From NCBI RefSeq assembly GCF_029960645.1, contig NZ_JASBQY010000018.1:17909-81908 (forward strand): a stretch of DNA of 64,000 bases, written 5' to 3'. The position numbers and the translations under genes are program-made. The DNA comes from Arthrobacter sp. AL12. Lineage in GTDB: Bacteria > Actinomycetota > Actinomycetes > Actinomycetales > Micrococcaceae. Below the pieces are notes generated by a model. The model worked only from the letters and a program-made list of their open reading frames with translations, was not told the origin of the DNA and made no database searches. Below, in pieces: positions 39,700 to 47,523 of this stretch. Position 1 is the first letter of the stretch. Each line of letters opens with the position of its first letter.

Positions 39700-39725
39700 T
39701 GTGTATGGTCGGTCAGGTGCGGGTA

Positions 39726-39808
39726 GTGCCCATTAGCCTGGTGTAACGGCCTTGCTCTCCGGCGTGTTGCTCCCGGACGTGAGGCGGCCAACGCGTGATT
39801 CTTTGAAA
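39726..39808 (+). mobile_element. Lone left end of an IS256-type element
   Basis: CCCATTAGCCTGGTGTAAC and the next 65 bases align with the left end of the complete element at 54855 (CCATTAGCGTGGTGTAAC; then a shared GCGTGAT(T/C)CTT(T/G)GAAA). No transposase or right end follows; repeat copy C begins instead. It is a relic of a second copy of that element. Confidence 0.75.
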
Positions 39809-39859
39809 CAACGTATCTACCAAAGTACGTTTCAAAAGAGAGCCCGCGCGGGATGCCCG

Positions 39860-40475
39860 CTCCGCATGGACCGGTCCGGTTCCGGAGGCCTTCTCTTCAC
39901 ATTGGAGCGAAATCGCGCCCCGCCTGGGCGGCCGCTAATGCAGCCTGATTGGTGCGCCAAAGTGGGCAAGAAAGAGGGTGTGCACAATGTGCACACCCTG
40001 GGCTTCGGATTGGGTTGTATTGGTGGCGGACTGGGCCGGATTGGCGAGGTTGTCGGGGGAGTGGCGGAAATTCAAGGGCTGGAACCCGGTTCGAGTCCCA
40101 CCTCGGGCACAGTTTTTCCGCATGTCAGGGGCCTTTTTTGGAGTCTTTTTGTGTGCACATTGTGCACACTCTCGCCTCTGATCTGATGTTCCGGGTGTGT
40201 GGGGTCCCGGAAACGGCCTATTCGGTTATGTGGGGGAGCGGCTGGCTACGGCGGAACTGGTGCGTCCTCGTGGGGTCGCTTCTGGGTGTCCATCCTTGTT
40301 CGTCCTTCCGTTGGGTTTTCGCGTTCACCACTTCATGGTGGCTGGGGCCGCGTACAACATGATTTGCTGATTATTCTTTGGATTGACCCAGGGGTTGCCG
40401 CCTGTCCGGATGTTCCGCTCTGATACCTGTTCATGGAGGAATGCGTCGGTGACGGCATGACATGGCAACTGATGA
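39860..40475 (+). repeat. Dispersed non-coding repeat, copy C (tRNA-Leu-derived core)
   Basis: Shorter than A and B: it begins near the block before the 5' palindrome (39978-39996) and runs through the tRNA-Leu 3' copy (40088-40117, one mismatch in 30), the 3' palindrome GTGTGCACATTGTGCACAC (40151-40169) and the TTCCGTTGGGTTTTCGCGTT block to the ACGGCATGACATGG module, where it stops abruptly inside a DNA ligase gene remnant. Confidence 0.85.
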
Positions 40476-40566
40476 TCCCGGATTCCTCGATCAGGACCCC
40501 GCAGCGGAAGCCATCCCACTTGGGCTCACATAGGCTGCCGCCCGGCAGCAGTCCGGGCTTGCAACA
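40471..40566 (-). pseudogene. ATP-dependent DNA ligase remnant
   Basis: The minus strand reads CKPGLLPGGSLCEPKWDGFR then CGVLIEESGI. EPKWDGFR is ligase motif I, whose lysine carries the AMP. Only the first few tens of codons of the adenylation domain remain: the frame runs into repeat C at about 40471. This resembles LigC/LigD-type ligases used in end joining. Confidence 0.75.
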
Positions 40567-40872
40567 ACGCCCTGAACTTGGACGGGGACGAAGGCACGGC
40601 CCGTTCCTGGAGGCCTCGTTCACCGACGTGCCGCCGCTGGACGGCTGCAGAAGGTGGAGAAAATCATCGACGAAATAGGGCCCCAGCGGGTGCTATCGAC
40701 ATCGCAGACCAGCCAGGATTGGCCGTCCGGTCCGTGATCGTGCATGACTTCAGCGAGAGCCGGGCCAGGCCGGGCCGGGAGGGGCAGCGGCGCTTCGGTC
40801 GAGGATGATCTGCCGGGAGTCGCTCATGGACCCCATGTGTACGGAGACGGGCGTTGCCCTTCCCGGCAACAA
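40567..40872. other. Intergenic debris after the ligase remnant
   Basis: No supported gene. Short frames such as one reading EKIIDEIGPQRVLSTSQTSQ (plus strand near 40660) may be remnants but match no family I recognise. Confidence 0.4.
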
Positions 40873-40903
40873 AAAGCTCCCGGGGTGCGGTCCCGGGAGC
40901 TTT
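40873..40903 (-). terminator. Terminator of the secreted-protein gene
   Basis: AAAGCTCCCGGG and CCCGGGAGCTTT form a perfect 12-pair stem with a seven-base loop; on the minus strand it is followed by further T bases (AAAAA on the plus strand). It lies 21 bases after the stop of the gene at 40924. Confidence 0.85.
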
Positions 40904-40923
40904 CTGTTCAGACGTCTGGGTGG

Positions 40924-41430
40924 CTACTTCTTGGCGCCGCCACCAATCACGCCTTTTTCAATCGCCTTGGTCACTGCGTCCGCCTCGGCCTGGGTCAATG
41001 TCCCGGACGCAACTGCCTTGTCCAATCGGGTCTTCAGCGCCGTCAAGTGTTTGGTCTTCTTGTTCGCGGAGCGCAACTCGGCGATGGCGGCACTGACCTT
41101 CGTTTCGTCGATGCCGAGGGAGGACGCCAGCGACTTGGCCAGCGCAGCCTCCTTGGCTGTGCGGTCCGCCTTGCTGGCGTCCCGGAAAGTCTTCATTGCC
41201 TCACTCATCTTGGCCTTATCGACTCCGAGCTTGGCGGCAAGGGCCGCGGCAAGCTGCTCAGCTTTGCCGTTGCCCGCCTTGGCTTTCGGTGCGTGGGCTG
41301 CCTCTGTGCTGGCGCCTGGCACGGGGGTTGGAGTTGAGGTGGCTGAAGCCATCGTTGTAGCACCCAGGCCCAGACCCAGGGCAAGGGCCGTAGCCATAAC
41401 GGCCACCGTAATGTTCTTGCTACGTGACAA
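40924..41430 (-). CDS. Secreted alpha-helical protein of unknown function
   Basis: 168 residues with a signal peptide (NITVAVMATALALGLGLGAT then ASA). The mature part is a Thr/Pro linker followed by a charged, Ala/Lys-rich helical region with an internal repeat: LAAALAAKLGVDKAKMSEAM and LAKSLASSLGIDETKVSAAI are two versions of one helix-turn-helix unit. The end LDKAVASGTLTQAEADAVTK AI is a calcium-free EF-like pattern common in actinobacterial exported proteins. Ribosome site AAGGAGA. Function unknown. Confidence 0.75.
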   Translation of the reverse strand: MSRSKNITVAVMATALALGLGLGATTMASATSTPTPVPGASTEAAHAPKAKAGNGKAEQLAAALAAKLGVDKAKMSEAMKTFRDASKADRTAKEAALAKSLASSLGIDETKVSAAIAELRSANKKTKHLTALKTRLDKAVASGTLTQAEADAVTKAIEKGVIGGGAKK

Positions 41431-41553
41431 CGTCGTCTCCTTGTGATTGGTGGTGCTGGTGTGAATTTCGGGCCTGCCACAAAGGTACTACCAGGACTGC
41501 CCTAAACGTCCCCGGGGGGTGAAAATTCGCCACCGAACTATGGGTTCAGAAGG

Positions 41554-41742
41554 TCAGGCCCCGGCGCCGGCAGCCACGGGGGAGGGGCCGGCGATAAGGG
41601 ACCGGAGCCTATTCTTCACCTTCGTTGCGCGGCCGGTCCACCATTCATCGTTGTCCTTGAATCTGATCCAGTCGCGGAGCATCGCGTAGATCAGGTAGCT
41701 ATTGCAGAGGGCGCTGAACCACTGGCCGGTGAAGATGTCCAT
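41554..41742 (-). CDS. Small hypothetical protein (62 aa)
   Basis: MDIFTGQWFSALCNSYLIYA then MLRDWIRFKDNDEWWTGRAT, a basic helix and an Ala/Gly end. One amphipathic or membrane-edge helix (FSALCNSYLIYAML) and tryptophan-rich middle. Composition is strongly protein-like; the start is chosen at the first methionine of this segment because upstream codons look non-coding. Confidence 0.55.
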   Translation of the reverse strand: MDIFTGQWFSALCNSYLIYAMLRDWIRFKDNDEWWTGRATKVKNRLRSLIAGPSPVAAGAGA

Positions 41743-41903
41743 GGCCAGAGAGAATGCGAACCGGCGAAGTGCGGCAGGCACTGGGTTCGCAGTGATGCCG
41801 GCCCCCAGCAGCCTCCTGCCGCCACCGGCATCCGGAGGGGCTTTGACCACAGAACCATGCGGCAACGGCCCAGTGCCGGAACATGCTGCGCCGCCGGCCG
41901 CGG

Positions 41904-42272
41904 CTATCCCTCAGATGCGGAGTGAATGGACCGGGCCAGCGGCCCCGGGCACCGGCCGGGCGGCGAACTCCCTGCCGATTCTGTTCCGGGCCCCGTGTTC
42001 GATCAGAGTCGGGATTATAGGTACGGATGCGGCTGGAAGCCAGTTGGTCATACTCTTCCGTCACGACTCTGGCGACCAGGGTACGGGGAGCGTCGGGATG
42101 CCGGGCGATTATCCGGGCTGTGACGTTCTCAATGGTGTCCTGCTTTTCCGCGTCGTCCGAGAAACCAGTCTGACGCCGGGCGACGGAGGCGTCTCTCAGC
42201 CTGCTTATGACGAAGTGCAGGACACGCGTGTCGCCCCGGTAGCGAACCGACCCTTCCTCGAAATGTATCCAT
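41904..42272 (-). pseudogene. Three-helix-bundle dimerisation protein, frameshifted
   Basis: Starts at MDTFRGRVGSL behind AGGAGGTGA. ENVTARIIARHPDAPRTLVA and VVTEEYDQLASSRIRTY fit the short three-helix domain also found at the N-terminus of the ArsC at 50443. One extra base near 42015 (TATAATCCC) breaks the frame; with it removed, the end reads IPTLIEHGARNRIGREFA and stops at 41904. Divergent from arsD across a palindromic operator, so it is the first gene of a left-facing ars transcript. Confidence 0.65.
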
Positions 42273-42306
42273 CGTTGTCAACGTCACCTCCTCCATCCCT
42301 TTTTTG

Positions 42307-42324
42307 TATCGACAATTGTCGATA
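42307..42324. promoter_or_regulatory. ArsR-type operator
   Basis: TATCGACAATTGTCGATA is a perfect 18-bp palindrome between the divergent three-helix-bundle gene and arsD. Its inner 16 bases match the pattern ATYGACAANNRTCRAT shared by three further sites in the island. Confidence 0.85.
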
Positions 42325-42440
42325 TACTGAGGAGAGCCCCAATCACGCTGACGACGTCCCCGCCGGGACGACCGCCTGAATGAATGGCACTCCGTGTTTC
42401 GGTATCGAATCGAACCACCACGAAAGCCAAGGAGAACCAC

Positions 42441-42833
42441 ATGCCTGCTATCCGAATCTACGAATCCGCCCTCTGCTGTGACACCGGGGTCTGCGGCCCT
42501 GACGTGGACCAGTCCCTGGTGGATGTGACCGCGGACATGCGACACCTCCAGGGCCTCGGTGCCGACATTGCCCGCCACAACCTCGCCAGCGAACCGACCG
42601 CCTTCGCGGAGGACGAAACAGTCCGTGGATTCATGCACCTGGTCGGGTCCAAGGGCCTTCCCCTCACTATCGTCGACGGCATTACGGTCGCCGCCGGCAC
42701 CTACCCCAGCAGGGGGCAGCTGCTGACTTTCGCCGGACTGGACGAAGCCACGTTTGAACCGCAGTCCCGCCCGGAACTTGGCCTGGGTGAAAAGTCCGGC
42801 GGCTGCTGCGGCGGCTCAACGAGTTGCAGCTAG
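42441..42833 (+). CDS. arsD: Arsenite metallochaperone ArsD
   Basis: 130 residues from the ATG behind AAGGAGAACC. RIYESALCCDTGVCGPDVDQ contains Cys12, Cys13 and Cys18, the arsenite-binding triad that passes As(III) to ArsA; SRGQLLTFAGL is the conserved end of the fold. The tail adds GGCCGGSTSC, a second cysteine cluster. It directly precedes arsA (eight bases), as in classic arsDA operons. Confidence 0.93.
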   Translation: MPAIRIYESALCCDTGVCGPDVDQSLVDVTADMRHLQGLGADIARHNLASEPTAFAEDETVRGFMHLVGSKGLPLTIVDGITVAAGTYPSRGQLLTFAGLDEATFEPQSRPELGLGEKSGGCCGGSTSCS

Positions 42834-42841
42834 GTCCCCGC

Positions 42842-44602
42842 GTGAAGTTTCTCGAGAACGCACCCCGGTTCCTGTTCTTCACCGGCAAGGGCGGTGTGGG
42901 CAAGACCTCCGTAGCGTGCGCAACAGCACTCACCCTCGCCAAGTCCGGCAAGAAAGTCCTGCTGGTCAGCACCGACCCCGCATCCAATGTCGGGCAGGTC
43001 TTCGGCATGACCATCGGGAACACCGTCACACCCCTTCAGGATGTGCCGGGCTTATCGGCCCTGGAAATTGACCCGGAGCAGGCCGCCGAGGCGTACCGGG
43101 AGCGGATCATTGCGCCCGTCCGGGGCCTCCTGCCCGAGACGGAGCTGATCGGCATCGCCGAGAGTCTCTCAGGTTCCTGCACCACCGAGATCGCTTCCTT
43201 CGATGAGTTCACCAACCTGCTCGCCGATGACAGCTCCTACGGCGAGTATGACCACATCGTCTTCGATACCGCCCCTACAGGCCACACCATCCGGCTCCTG
43301 CAGCTGCCCGGTTCGTGGACCGATTTCCTGGCCGCCGGCAAGGGAGACCCCTCTTGCCTGGGCCCCCTGTCCGGGCTGGAGAAGCACAAGCAGGTGTATG
43401 CCAAAGCAGTCCAGGCTCTCACGGACCCGGCGAGGACCCGGCTTGTCCTGGTCAGCCGCGCGCAGACCTCGTCACTGAGCGAAATTGAGCGGACGTATCT
43501 CGAACTCAACCAGATCGGGATCGGAGGAGGGTACGTCGTCGTCAACGGCGTCCTGCCGGAAGCCGCTGGGGACGAGGATCTGGCGCAGGCATTGTGCGCC
43601 CGGGAGGCCGCTGCCATCGCAGCCATTCCCGCGGCGGTCGCCGGTTTGCCTCGCGATGTTCTGGATCTGAAGCCGGGCAACATGGTCGGCATTGCTGCGC
43701 TTGAGTCCCTGTTCTCGGCCACTTCCGGCGCCGATATCACTGACGCCGCGCTGGTGCCCGAGGTTGAGGACGCTCCGCTGGCTGCCCTGGTGAACGAAGT
43801 GGAGCTCGACGGCCACGGCCTCGTTATGTGCATGGGCAAGGGCGGGGTCGGGAAGACCACCGTCGCTGCGGCCATTGCGGTTGCCCTGGCCAAACGCGGG
43901 CATGCGGTGCACCTGACCACGACTGATCCGGCAGCGCACCTCACCGAAACACTCCATGGCTCCATCCCGGGCCTCACGGTCTCCCGCATCGATCCGGAAG
44001 CGGCGATTCAGGAGTACAGAACCCATGTGATGGAGACCAAGGGCCGGAACCTGGACGATGACGGGCGCGCGGCCCTCGCTGAGGACCTGTTGTCCCCGTG
44101 CACGGACGAGGTGGCCGTGTTTCGGCAGTTCTCCAAGGTGGTCCAGGAATCCCGCCGGCACTTTGTCGTGATCGACACGGCACCGACCGGCCATACCCTG
44201 CTGCTCCTGGACGCCACTGGTTCTTACCACCGGGAGATTGCCCGCCAGGTCGGCGACACGCTGGGATTCGTGACGCCGCTGATGCGGCTTCAGGATCCGG
44301 CGCAGACCAAGGTGGTTCTCGTTACGCTGGCCGAAACAACACCGGTACTGGAAGCCGAAGAGTTGAAGGGTGGCCTGGAGAGGGCCGGAATCCATCCGTG
44401 GGCCTGGGTCATCAATAACTCGATCGCCGCCGCGCACCCGCAGGCGCCGTTCCTGCGCGCCCGCGCCGCGAGCGAAATCGAACAGATCACGAAGGTGCGC
44501 ACCCTGACGGACCGGGTGGCCCTCATTCCGTTGCTGCCTGAGGAACCCACCGGTAACGAGAAGTTGTCGGCCCTGACCGCGCTCAGCTCCCAGCCCGCCT
44601 GA
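42842..44602 (+). CDS. arsA: Arsenite-activated ATPase ArsA
   Basis: 586 residues from a GTG. Two homologous halves, each with a deviant Walker A loop (GKGGVGKTS near residue 15; GKGGVGKTTVAAA near 330) and a switch (DTAPTGHTIRLL; DTAPTGHTLLLL). This is the duplicated A1-A2 architecture that energises the ArsB efflux channel. No arsB or acr3 gene is in the window, so either the pump lies elsewhere or ArsA is orphaned. Confidence 0.93.
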   Translation: MKFLENAPRFLFFTGKGGVGKTSVACATALTLAKSGKKVLLVSTDPASNVGQVFGMTIGNTVTPLQDVPGLSALEIDPEQAAEAYRERIIAPVRGLLPETELIGIAESLSGSCTTEIASFDEFTNLLADDSSYGEYDHIVFDTAPTGHTIRLLQLPGSWTDFLAAGKGDPSCLGPLSGLEKHKQVYAKAVQALTDPARTRLVLVSRAQTSSLSEIERTYLELNQIGIGGGYVVVNGVLPEAAGDEDLAQALCAREAAAIAAIPAAVAGLPRDVLDLKPGNMVGIAALESLFSATSGADITDAALVPEVEDAPLAALVNEVELDGHGLVMCMGKGGVGKTTVAAAIAVALAKRGHAVHLTTTDPAAHLTETLHGSIPGLTVSRIDPEAAIQEYRTHVMETKGRNLDDDGRAALAEDLLSPCTDEVAVFRQFSKVVQESRRHFVVIDTAPTGHTLLLLDATGSYHREIARQVGDTLGFVTPLMRLQDPAQTKVVLVTLAETTPVLEAEELKGGLERAGIHPWAWVINNSIAAAHPQAPFLRARAASEIEQITKVRTLTDRVALIPLLPEEPTGNEKLSALTALSSQPA

Positions 44603-44656
44603 CGTGGCTCCAGCCTCCGCCGGCGCTTGCGCGGCGGGGGCTGTGACCACGTCCGG

Positions 44657-44890
44657 TTAGCCGTCCAGACGCTGAGCCAGCAGGGCTTCGATGTCCCGGG
44701 CGGTGGCGTCCAGCCTGGCGATCGTGTCCCGTTGGATCGACCGCAGGTATTCGGCATCGGACTCGCCGTCCTGCACCCAGTTTTCGTCGCCCGGTGAGTC
44801 CATCGCCTGGCGTGTGTTGGCGGTTGCCGTCCTGACGTTCTCCAGCATCGCCCGCAACCGGGCGTCGGTGGTGGGGGTCTCGGCATTCAT
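44657..44890 (-). CDS. Small helical hypothetical protein (77 aa)
   Basis: LRAMLENVRTATANTRQAMD, then ENWVQDGESDAEYLRSIQRD and a helix ARLDATARDIEALLAQRL form a charged helical hairpin. A GGAGGG site precedes the ATG. Found between arsA and arsN on the opposite strand to arsA. No family recognised. Confidence 0.6.
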   Translation of the reverse strand: MNAETPTTDARLRAMLENVRTATANTRQAMDSPGDENWVQDGESDAEYLRSIQRDTIARLDATARDIEALLAQRLDG

Positions 44891-44951
44891 AGTGCCCTCC
44901 TTTTTTGCGGTCGCGTCGTCAGCTCCCAGGGACTACCTGGCAGCACAAGAC

Positions 44952-45474
44952 CTAAAGGACCCGCGTGCGCCGTTCAATCAGGACGGTGTCCTTCGATTGG
45001 CCGGCGGCCGGGCCGCGGGCCATCCGGGCAATCTTTTCCCGGCGTCCCACCACCCTGAAGCCGTGGGCGAGGTGCAGCCTCATGCTCGGCTCGTTTTCAG
45101 GAAATGCTCGCCTGGATGGTCCAGATGCCGCCGCTTTCCGTCGAGTCGGCCAACGCCGGGAGCAGGAGTGTTCCTATCCGCTGGCCGCGGGCCGACTCGG
45201 AAACGTAGATGGAGTGTTCCACGACGCCGGAGTACGCCGGGCGGCCGGAAACGGCGGAAACAGCCGCCCAGCCGAGAATCCCGCCGTCGGGCCCCTCTGC
45301 CACAAGGCGGTGGGAAGTAAGCCGCGAAGCGTCGAAATGGTGCCAATCCGGTGCCTCGACCTCGAACGTGGCCTGACCCGTCGCGATTCCCTCACCGTAG
45401 ATCCGCTGGACCTCGGGCCAATCGGGTTCCCGCAACGGCCGGACGATGACGTCAGGCGCCGGACTTTGATTCAC
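44952..45474 (-). pseudogene. arsN: GNAT acetyltransferase of the ArsN1 group, frameshifted
   Basis: Starts at a GTG overlapping the arsR stop as GTGA. IVRPLREPDWPEVQRIYGEG, ATFEVEAPDWHHFDASRL, LVAEGPDGGILGWAAVSAVS and ESARGQRIGTLLLPAL (acetyl-CoA loop) match the phosphinothricin/arsinothricin acetyltransferase pattern. The frame stops early at SGGIWTIQASIS; with one base added near 45105 it continues as FPENEPSMRLHLAHGFRVVG to a stop at 44952. ArsN1 acetylates arsinothricin-type arsenicals. Function lost unless the base is a sequencing error. Confidence 0.75.
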
Positions 45475-45821
45475 AGAGACGCCAGCAGGGCGGCCGTCTG
45501 GTCCAGGGCGCCGGGGACGAGGGAGTAGTAGGCCCAGGTGCCGCGCTTCTCGCGATGCAGCAGACCGGCGTCAGCCAGGATCCTCAGGTGGTGGGAGACA
45601 GTGGGTTGGCCCAGGTCCAGTGGCTCGGTGAGATCGCAGACGCAGGATTCGCCGCCGTCGGCCCCTTTAACGATGGAGAGCAGGCGAAGCCGGTTCGGAT
45701 CAGCGAGGGCCTTGAAGACCAGCGCCTTCTGCTTCGCCTCCTCAGCGCCCAGGGCCGGTGTTCCCGCCGGGGCGCAGCAGGCTTCATCCGTGGCCGGTTC
45801 GAGGATGGACAGCGAGTTCAT
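45471..45821 (-). CDS. arsR: ArsR-family arsenic-sensing repressor
   Basis: 116 residues from MNSLSILEP. Winged helix: ALVFKALADPNRLRLLSIVK, then ESCVCDLTEPLDLGQPTVSH HLRIL with the CVC metal-binding pair in the first recognition element and a wing at REKRGTWAYYSL. An N-terminal EACCAPAG adds two cysteines that may complete an As(III) site. Followed at once by the acetyltransferase gene (GTGA overlap). Its own operator lies 20 bases upstream. Confidence 0.92.
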   Translation of the reverse strand: MNSLSILEPATDEACCAPAGTPALGAEEAKQKALVFKALADPNRLRLLSIVKGADGGESCVCDLTEPLDLGQPTVSHHLRILADAGLLHREKRGTWAYYSLVPGALDQTAALLASL

Positions 45822-45840
45822 ATACCCATTATGCCCCGAC

Positions 45841-45856
45841 ATTGACAATCATCAAT
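45841..45856. promoter_or_regulatory. ArsR-type operator before arsR
   Basis: ATTGACAATCATCAAT, an interrupted palindrome (ATTGA/TCAAT) that fits the ATYGACAANNRTCRAT-like pattern with the three other sites. Position directly in front of arsR suggests autoregulation. Confidence 0.75.
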
Positions 45857-45922
45857 ATAAAGCCGCGCCGGGCCTTGTTTGGGTGGACGCGCAGATGGTG
45901 AACCCTCTAACTGCAGGCGATG

Positions 45923-46662
45923 CTACGAGGTGGCCGGTTCGGAACTGTGCGCCAGGACGACGTCGTCCGCGGTGCTGGCCGCGGAGGGGAACAACACGAG
46001 GAGGAGGCCAACGCCTACCGCCGCGCCGACCAGCTGCGCTACCACGAAGCCGGGAACGGACGCCGGGGCGATGCCCGCGAACGTGTCACTAATGATGCGG
46101 CCCACCGTCACGGCCGGGTTCGCGAACGACGTCGAGGACGTGAACCAGTACGCGGCGCCGATGTAAGCGCCCACCGCCGGCGCGGCGAGGACGCCCCGAG
46201 TGGTGGTGGCCAGGGCGAAGATCAGCAGAACGAGACCTGCGGTGGCGACGACCTCGCCCAGGAGATGCCCGGTGGTTGCCCGGTCTTTGCCCGAAATGGA
46301 GGTACTCACGTCAAACATGGCGTTCGCCACGACGCTGCCGCTGATCGCACCCGCTGTCTGCGCAACGATGTACGTGCCAAGTTCCTGCAGTGTCAGTCCG
46401 GTACCGCTGCGCCGGCCCAGGACCCAGTCGACGAGGGAAACCACGGGGTTGAAGTGGGCGCCGCTGACAGGACCGAGCACCAGATCAGCACCGTCAGGCC
46501 CAGTACCGTGGCGGTGCTGTTCTGGAGTAGCTGCAGGCCGACGTCGATGGGGGAGAGCTGCTGGGCGGCGATGCCGGAGTCGACGACGATCATCACGAGC
46601 AGGCTGGTGCCGAGCAGTTCGGCGACGGCACGGCGCCACAGCGGCGGTTGTTGAGAAGTCAT
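45923..46662 (-). pseudogene. Aquaporin (AqpS/GlpF-like), frameshifted
   Basis: Starts MTSQQPPLWRRAVAELLGTS with the AEXXGT motif. After TVLGLTVLIW the frame shifts by one base (near 46485) into VLGPVSGAHFNPVVSLVDWV. Pore motifs: NPV in place of the first NPA, and NPA in SFANPAVTVGRIISDTFAGI. Aquaporins of this kind in ars clusters let arsenite leave the cell after arsenate reduction. If the base is real the channel is broken; otherwise it would be the only arsenite exit route in this island. Confidence 0.75.
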
Positions 46663-46707
46663 ACCAACGTCTTGACCCAAGATATTTACTCAGCCAAAAT
46701 TGAATCA

Positions 46708-47382
46708 ATGAATACTGACCCGGATGAAGTCTTTCGGGCGCGGGTCGCCAAGCACGCGGCCCTCGCGGATCCTGCGCGGCTGCGAATCGTGGACCTGTTG
46801 ACCGTGGGGGACCTTTCCCCCACGGAGCTGCAGGCCGAACTCGGGATGCCGTCAAACCTGCTCTCCCACCATCTGCGCACGCTGGAAGGCGCGGGCCTGA
46901 TGACCCGCCACCGTTCGGAGGCGGATAAGCGCCGCAGCTACATCCGACTTGCTCCCGGCGCTCTGGAAGGTCTGGTGCCCGGGGCTGAACACGGAGCCCG
47001 CCGCGTCCTCTTCGTCTGCACCCGGAACAGCGCCCGGTCCCAGCTGGCCGTCGCACTCTGGAACCAGGTCAGTGAAATCCCCTCGACCTCCGCAGGCACG
47101 CACCCCGCGGACCGCATCGCCCCGGGCACCATTGACGTCGCCCGCCGCCACGGCGTCGCTCTCGCGGATCTTCCCCCGCGGCGGCTGGATGAGGTGGCGC
47201 ACGATGAAGACTTCGTCGTGACAGTGTGCGACAACGCCCACGAGGAAATCCCCAACCTGGGAGGGATCCACTGGTCCGTTCCGGATCCGCTCCGGCTGAA
47301 CACTGAGGACGCCTTCGAAGGCGCCTTCACTGACATCGCCCGCCGCATCAGCGACCTTGTACCGCGTCTTCACGCGGCCTAA
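46708..47382 (+). CDS. ArsR-ArsC fusion: winged-helix regulator joined to a LMW phosphatase domain
   Basis: 224 residues from MNTDPDEVFRAR. Residues 1-95: ArsR-type winged helix (HAALADPARLRIVDLLTVGD; LGMPSNLLSHHLRTLEGAGL; wing RSYIRL). Residues 97-224: low-molecular-weight phosphatase fold with VLFVCTRNSARSQLAVALWN (C-X5-R loop) and HWSVPDPLR in place of the DP acid loop. Fusions of this kind are known in Actinobacteria, but whether the second domain reduces arsenate or senses it is unsettled. The regulator part lacks an obvious cysteine pair. Divergent from the aquaporin gene. Confidence 0.88.
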   Translation: MNTDPDEVFRARVAKHAALADPARLRIVDLLTVGDLSPTELQAELGMPSNLLSHHLRTLEGAGLMTRHRSEADKRRSYIRLAPGALEGLVPGAEHGARRVLFVCTRNSARSQLAVALWNQVSEIPSTSAGTHPADRIAPGTIDVARRHGVALADLPPRRLDEVAHDEDFVVTVCDNAHEEIPNLGGIHWSVPDPLRLNTEDAFEGAFTDIARRISDLVPRLHAA

Positions 47383-47399
47383 AACCACAACCCGCAAAT

Positions 47400-47452
47400 A
47401 TTGACAAGCATCGATTTATTGGTCGATACTGAGTGCATCGACAAACATCAAT
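47400..47452. promoter_or_regulatory. Two ArsR-type operators before arsC
   Basis: ATTGACAAGCATCGAT (47400-47415) and ATCGACAAACATCAAT (47437-47452) have the same spacing and bases as the sites at 42308 and 45841. Their starts are 37 bases apart. TTGACA within the first could also serve as a -35 element. Confidence 0.8.
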
Positions 47453-47523
47453 GTGTTGTCCGTGCGGGAACCATGACCCCATCACAACCGAGCCACACCG
47501 AGCTGATTTCCAGGAGAAACCAC

